DNA of 25,954 bases from an uncultured Clostridia bacterium (GTDB lineage Bacteria; Bacillota; Clostridia; TANB77; CAG-508). The DNA lies in contig CAKPDZ010000015.1 in assembly GCA_934149155.1 (NCBI GenBank), forward strand, positions 1 to 25,954, given 5' to 3'. Shown here piece after piece: positions 22,753 through 25,954 of this stretch; within the stretch, counting starts at the first letter, position 1; each line of letters begins with the position of its first letter. The position numbers and the translations under genes are program-made. Below the pieces are notes generated by a model. It searched no databases. It worked only from the letters and a program-made list of their open reading frames with translations, and was not told the origin of the DNA.

Positions 22753-23130
22753 TTAAAAATTAGGCATGCCTGGTGCTTGGTAATATCTATTATTATTCAT
22801 CATACTTGCATTCATTGTACCATAAAAACCAGTTGTAGAAATGGTTATAAATTTTATTGCATAAATATCACAATAAACTAAGCTATCATTTTCAAATGAA
22901 CGTAGCAATATGTAACTTGCTCCTACATCTTCAAGAATACCAATTCTATCTGTCATTGTGTTTGTTCCTATTAAAAATTCAACTCTCATCAATTTGCCTA
23001 TTTGTTCTCTTAAAAATGCAGGAGTATAAATTGGATTTGTTAATATTTCTGGTGAATTTTGATCTATATTTACATTTCTGTTCTCACCTTTAATTTCTCT
23101 TTTGTCTTGGCTTTCTTCCATATTTGCCAT
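22753..23130 (-). CDS. GerQ-like spore coat protein
   Basis: 125 aa. After a polar N-terminal tail (1-30), the core 'TPAFLREQIGKLMRVEFLIGTNTMTDRIGILEDVGASYILLRSF...SLVYCDIYAIKFITIS' resembles the GerQ family of coat proteins. In Bacillus, GerQ is crosslinked into the inner coat and needed to localise a cortex-lytic enzyme. The C-terminal tail is Asn/Met/Tyr-rich and disordered. The frame extends to a GTG at 23142, but the ATG at 23130 sits 11 bases after GGAAGG and is preferred. It follows the SleB-type gene by 27 bases, which fits a coat/cortex role. The family match is by pattern only and could be a paralogue of unknown function. Confidence 0.6.
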   Translation of the reverse strand: MANMEESQDKREIKGENRNVNIDQNSPEILTNPIYTPAFLREQIGKLMRVEFLIGTNTMTDRIGILEDVGASYILLRSFENDSLVYCDIYAIKFITISTTGFYGTMNASMMNNNRYYQAPGMPNF

Positions 23131-23157
23131 TATAAAACACACCTTCCTTTCCGTTTT

Positions 23158-23604
23158 TTAGGTTTGTGCATATTTAGAAGTAGGTCTATAAAAGCAATGA
23201 TTTCCTAATCTTGTGTGCAAAGTTCCTGAGCCATTACTTGGAAAAGTTGAACCACAAGAAGGCCTAAATGGATTTAAATACCACAAGCATTCGCCGATTT
23301 CATTAAGCGTATTCCCAGCTAATGCCCAATCTGCAACTTGATAATGAATGTCTGTTGGATTCATATTATAAATTGTTTGTGGATTATATATTCCATTTAT
23401 TGTTTCTCTTACACAATCAAACTGACCTGGCTGAAAAATAATATTTCTTATGTTTCCACCTTGAGATACCCTTGCATATTCTCCTTTTGATGTTCTTACT
23501 CTATTCATAACAACTGTTAATGCCGCTTTCATTCCATTGTCTCCTTCTCCACCAGCTTCACATTGTGCAATTCTTGCTAATAATTCTCTCTCTGAATATG
23601 CCAC
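23158..23604 (-). CDS. SleB-type cell wall hydrolase (spore cortex-lytic enzyme family)
   Basis: 148 aa, Hydrolase_2 (SleB/CwlJ) domain from near residue 5 to the end: 'ELLARIAQCEAGGEGDNGMKAALTVVMNRV', with the catalytic Glu in the CEAGGEG region, then 'QPGQFDCV' and a C-terminal 'GNHCFYRP'. The family cleaves spore cortex peptidoglycan during germination. It has no signal peptide or SPOR/LysM domain, like CwlJ, which is made in the mother cell and held in the coat. The preferred start is GTG at 23604 with GAGGTG just upstream; the frame remains open to 23667 without a better site. The upstream region has a sigma-K-like promoter, and the gene is paired with the GerQ-like gene, mirroring the functional CwlJ-GerQ link known in Bacillus. 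Confidence 0.88.
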   Translation of the reverse strand: MAYSERELLARIAQCEAGGEGDNGMKAALTVVMNRVRTSKGEYARVSQGGNIRNIIFQPGQFDCVRETINGIYNPQTIYNMNPTDIHYQVADWALAGNTLNEIGECLWYLNPFRPSCGSTFPSNGSGTLHTRLGNHCFYRPTSKYAQT

Positions 23605-23623
23605 TTTTTTCACCTCTTGTTTA

Positions 23624-23649
23624 ATAATATGCAAAACTTTGAAAAGTGT
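23624..23649 (-). promoter_or_regulatory. sigma-K-like sporulation promoter for the sleB-gerQ-like pair
   Basis: Minus-strand AC (23649-23648), 16 bases, then CATATTAT (23631-23624) fit the mother-cell pattern AC-N16-CATAnnnT. No good sigma-A pair is seen in this short gap. The consensus is weak, so this rests partly on the genes it serves. Confidence 0.4.
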
Positions 23650-23671
23650 GATACTTTTTTCGCACAAATAG

Positions 23672-23703
23672 AAAAAACCTGAAGTAAGTATACTTACTTC
23701 AGG
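23672..23703 (-). terminator. terminator of the Spo0A-C-like gene
   Basis: A perfect 26-bp palindrome (23678-23703, CCTGAAGTAAGTA and its complement) is followed on the minus strand by TTTTTT. Confidence 0.9.
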
Positions 23704-23711
23704 GGAATGTG

Positions 23712-24023
23712 TTAAAGTCGACTTGCAAGGTCTGCTATAAACCCTTTAACATTATCTTCTATGCCTACACTTCTCATTGCCTCCAGTATCATTTGCTTTA
23801 CTGGATGTCTTTCTTCTTCTTTAGAAGTTAGACACTCCTGACCTGGAATAACAGACATCTCTTCTGCAACCGCATTATAGATATTATCTGTTCCTTCCAC
23901 TTTACAAATTACTATTGCTTTTACTAGCATTTCGTAACCAGGCATAACTGGATTTATTTTTGTTGTCCGTACTATCTCTTTTGCCTTCATATAAAGACCT
24001 GGGTACTCACTCATTTTACACAT
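23712..24023 (-). CDS. Spo0A C-terminal-domain-like protein
   Basis: 103 aa from the ATG at 24023 (MCKMSEYPGL), which has GGAGGA upstream; the longer open frame to 24101 lacks a site. Three features recall the DNA-binding domain of Spo0A: 'INPVMPGYEMLVKAIVIC' (compare the GYQYLRDAI helix), then 'NIYNAVAEEM' (compare LYP.IAKKY) and 'VKQMILEAMRSVGI' (compare VERAIRHAIE). No receiver domain is present. If the match is right, it is a stand-alone DNA-binding domain that could compete with or modulate Spo0A. The match is by eye. It is a monocistronic unit next to two sporulation-type genes. Confidence 0.5.
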   Translation of the reverse strand: MCKMSEYPGLYMKAKEIVRTTKINPVMPGYEMLVKAIVICKVEGTDNIYNAVAEEMSVIPGQECLTSKEEERHPVKQMILEAMRSVGIEDNVKGFIADLASRL

Positions 24024-24082
24024 ATTTTTTTCCTCCTCGCGCACTTGCGCTAATATAATAATTAAAATGTTATATCTATACA

Positions 24083-24111
24083 ATAATAACACATCTGCCA
24101 ATATATGTCAA
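24083..24111 (-). promoter_or_regulatory. sigma-A promoter for the Spo0A-C-like gene
   Basis: Minus-strand TTGACA (24111-24106), a 17-base spacer and TATTAT (24088-24083). The leader ends with a GC-rich dyad GCGCA/TGCGC (24039-24050) directly next to the ribosome binding site, unusual in this AT-rich DNA. Confidence 0.7.
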
Positions 24112-24133
24112 CCGTCTTGTATGTTATGTCACC

Positions 24134-24604
24134 TTAGAAAAAAATCATATATGTTAAGAGTAATAGTACTCCAGCTTTTTTCATATCTTCTGTCATAAAT
24201 ACATCTGATGTAGTTTCCTCTGTTTTTTCATCTACAATATTAACTTCATATTGCTTTACATCTTGCATTTTAAAATATGTCTCAAAACTCTTAACTTCAT
24301 TGGCTCTTAAATTTCCTATTTCTTCATATTCTGTTGCAAGTAAATTTCCATTATCTGCATATAAATCTATCTTTAAATACTTTCCACTCAAATCACTATC
24401 TTCACTATTAGCAACAGTTCCTTTTATTCTTCCATTTACTTTTGTCGCTTCTGCATTCTTTATTGTAACTTGACTTGGAACCTCATTTTTTATTTTTAAA
24501 TTTTTATATGTAGAATTGACTCCATAATATATTAAAATATCTGATAAAATCCAAAATAATATTATCCAAATTGCATATTTTGCAAATGTTTTTAACCTAC
24601 TCAT
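24134..24604 (-). CDS. FxLYD-domain membrane protein
   Basis: 156 aa from the ATG at 24604 (MSRLKTFAKY), with GGAGG close upstream and a promoter at 24635-24663. An N-terminal membrane helix (about residues 8-27, YAIWIILFWILSDILIYYGV) is followed by an extracytoplasmic beta domain with 'GRIKGTVANS...YLKIDLYADNGNLLATEYEEIGNLRANEVKSFETYF', the pattern of FxLYD domains. A hydrophobic C-terminal segment (VLLLLTYMIFF) could be a second membrane helix. The role of FxLYD proteins is not well known; many are envelope proteins. It is a separate unit from the neighbouring P-type ATPase. Confidence 0.7.
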   Translation of the reverse strand: MSRLKTFAKYAIWIILFWILSDILIYYGVNSTYKNLKIKNEVPSQVTIKNAEATKVNGRIKGTVANSEDSDLSGKYLKIDLYADNGNLLATEYEEIGNLRANEVKSFETYFKMQDVKQYEVNIVDEKTEETTSDVFMTEDMKKAGVLLLLTYMIFF

Positions 24605-24634
24605 AAAAACCTCCGTCTCCTTATTTTCTACTAT

Positions 24635-24663
24635 ATTATACAATATTTTTCCTGCATTGGCAA
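24635..24663 (-). promoter_or_regulatory. sigma-A promoter for the FxLYD gene
   Basis: Minus-strand TTGCCA (24663-24658), a 17-base spacer and TATAAT (24640-24635). Confidence 0.75.
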
Positions 24664-24706
24664 GTTTTTATGTTAATGTCATATTTTTCTTTTTAATTGT
24701 TTCCTC

Positions 24707-25954
24707 CTATATCTTTAACCTAAGTGCATTAAGAATAACCGTCAAGCTACTAATTGTCATAGCAAAAGCAGCAATCATTGGGTTCATAACAATTCCTAAT
24801 GGTTCTAGAACTCCGCAAGCAATTGGAATCATACAAATATTGTAGAAAAATGCCCAAAATAGATTTTGTTTAATATTTCTAATTGTCTTTTGACTTATAG
24901 ATAATAAATCTTCTATTTTCTCTAAATTATCATTCATCAATACAACATTACTACTGTCCATTGCAATATCTGTACCACTAGAAACTGATACTCCAATATC
25001 TGCAGTAACAAGGCTTACACTGTCATTAATTCCATCTCCACACATCATAACAAGACCTTTTTCTTTTAATTTCTTGATTTCTTCTGCTTTTTGCTTTGGC
25101 AATACATTTGCAATTACTTTATTTACTCCTATTTGTTTTGCAATTGCTTTTGCAGTTTTCTCATTGTCACCTGTTAACATTACAACTTCAATATTTCTTT
25201 TTTGTAATTTTTTAACTATATCTATACTTTCATCTTTTAATACATCTTTTACACCTATTAATGCAATTAAATTTTGATTTTCTGCAATAAATAAGATACT
25301 GTTTCCATCAGAAACTAAGTCTAATTCGTCTTGCTCTTGTAAAATTGTAATATTATTTTCTGCCATTAACTTTTTGTTTCCTATTAGATATTTATTCTCT
25401 TTTATCATTGCACTAACTCCGTATCCTGGAATAGCTTTAAAATCTGTAATTTCTTCTAAGTCTATTTTTTTATTCTTAGCTTCATTTACAATTGCTCTTG
25501 CTATTGGATGTTCTGATTTATTTTCTATACTTGCCACTAATTTTATAATTTCATTTTTGCTTAAATTACTGTAATTATATATTTTAGAAATTGTTAATTC
25601 ACCTTTTGTTAAAGTTCCAGTTTTGTCGAAGCAAATTGTTTTTACTTTATGAGCATTTTCTAATGCTTCACTTGTTTTTACTAATATTCCTTTTTTACTT
25701 GCATTTCCTGATGCTATTACTATTGCAAGTGGTGTTGCTAGCCCTAAGCTACAAGGACATGCTACTACTAGAATTGTTACAAATATATTTATTGCAATTG
25801 CAACATTTTTAGTGATTAAAAACCATACTATAAATGCTAGCATTGCGATTACTATAATCGTTGGTACAAAATATCCACTTATTGTATCTGCAACTTTTGC
25901 TATTGGTGCTTTTGTATTTGTTGCTTCTACTACTAATCTAACAATTTCAGATAC
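24707..25954 (-). CDS. copA: copper-type P1B-ATPase, C-terminal part (partial)
   Basis: The frame runs off the right edge; 415 codons are visible. Motifs are in order: the end of the actuator-side region, membrane helices with the CPC metal site in VACPCSLGLATP, the phosphorylation motif DKTGT, SEHPIARAIV (the HP motif of P1B pumps), TGDNEKTA and GDGIND. The last helices contain FFYNICMIPIACG and AMTISSLTVILNALRLK, with the Tyr-Asn and Met-Ser-Ser pattern of the Cu(I) subgroup. It exports monovalent copper across the membrane. One small variant: GDGINDSV instead of the usual GDGINDAP. An AGGAGG site follows the stop (about 24696-24701) without a usable gene behind it. Confidence 0.93.
   Translation of the reverse strand, partial: VSEIVRLVVEATNTKAPIAKVADTISGYFVPTIIVIAMLAFIVWFLITKNVAIAINIFVTILVVACPCSLGLATPLAIVIASGNASKKGILVKTSEALENAHKVKTICFDKTGTLTKGELTISKIYNYSNLSKNEIIKLVASIENKSEHPIARAIVNEAKNKKIDLEEITDFKAIPGYGVSAMIKENKYLIGNKKLMAENNITILQEQDELDLVSDGNSILFIAENQNLIALIGVKDVLKDESIDIVKKLQKRNIEVVMLTGDNEKTAKAIAKQIGVNKVIANVLPKQKAEEIKKLKEKGLVMMCGDGINDSVSLVTADIGVSVSSGTDIAMDSSNVVLMNDNLEKIEDLLSISQKTIRNIKQNLFWAFFYNICMIPIACGVLEPLGIVMNPMIAAFAMTISSLTVILNALRLKI

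Noticed and set aside
24660..24702. A gene behind the AGGAGG that follows the P-type ATPase stop
   Set aside because: The only ATG in reach gives a four-codon frame; at most this is a relic of a lost gene start.
1..25954. CRISPR arrays, tRNA and rRNA genes, intact transposases
   Set aside because: No regularly spaced repeats, cloverleaf-type or rRNA-like sequences, or transposase domains were recognised on either strand.

Overview
The window is very AT-rich and nearly every gene reads on the minus strand. Genes have strong AGGAGG-type ribosome binding sites and canonical sigma-A promoters. Together with sporulation-type genes (SleB, a GerQ-like coat protein, a Spo0A-C-like protein), tandem acetate kinases and a CIRCE-like operator, this indicates a low-GC, Gram-positive, endospore-forming Clostridia-type bacterium (Bacillota). 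The species cannot be named from the sequence.

Layout, left to right. 1-1715: a partial gene start, a RhuM-family protein and decayed gene pieces, including a truncated ABC-transporter ATPase. 1788-4359: htpG with a CIRCE-like operator over its promoter, and an unknown coiled-coil protein. 4511-8598: two tandem MgtE magnesium transporters behind tyrS, with a small ORF and hairpin between. 8766-12875: a small membrane protein, an Amidase_3 wall hydrolase broken by a one-base frameshift, and a two-component system. 13029-17014: a HAD-like protein with an apparent internal deletion, a permuted NlpC/P60-like protein, a VanY-type carboxypeptidase and a BspA-like (DUF285) secreted protein. 17087-18077: an inverted-repeat-flanked promoter segment, a lone DUF1064 nuclease-like gene (the only clear plus-strand gene) and a 297-bp nested inverted-repeat element. 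18064-22623: a pta-ackA-ackA-dgkA-transglycosylase cluster. 22753-24023: sporulation-type genes. 24134-25954: an FxLYD membrane protein and the 3' part of a copper-type P-type ATPase.

Three non-coding signals stand out. (1) At 17087-17303, 28-bp inverted repeats (27/28 identical) flank a 161-bp segment carrying a consensus promoter, between the BspA-like gene and the DUF1064 gene. This is the architecture of a phase-variable invertible promoter. (2) At 17781-18077, a 297-bp element has 36-bp perfect terminal inverted repeats and further nested perfect stems. It touches the stop codon of the nuclease-like gene and supplies the last codons and stop of the transglycosylase gene. (3) A 31-bp palindromic repeat (ends TGCACA/TGTGCA, core ACCGGT) occurs four times. 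One copy lies in frame inside the ATPase domain of the histidine kinase, one forms the C-terminal tail of its partner regulator, and a tandem pair sits between the BspA-like and VanY genes.

Much of the coding content concerns the cell envelope (wall hydrolases, transglycosylase, lipid kinase, surface protein, sensor system), alongside acetate energy metabolism and late sporulation. No tRNA, rRNA, CRISPR array or intact transposase was seen.
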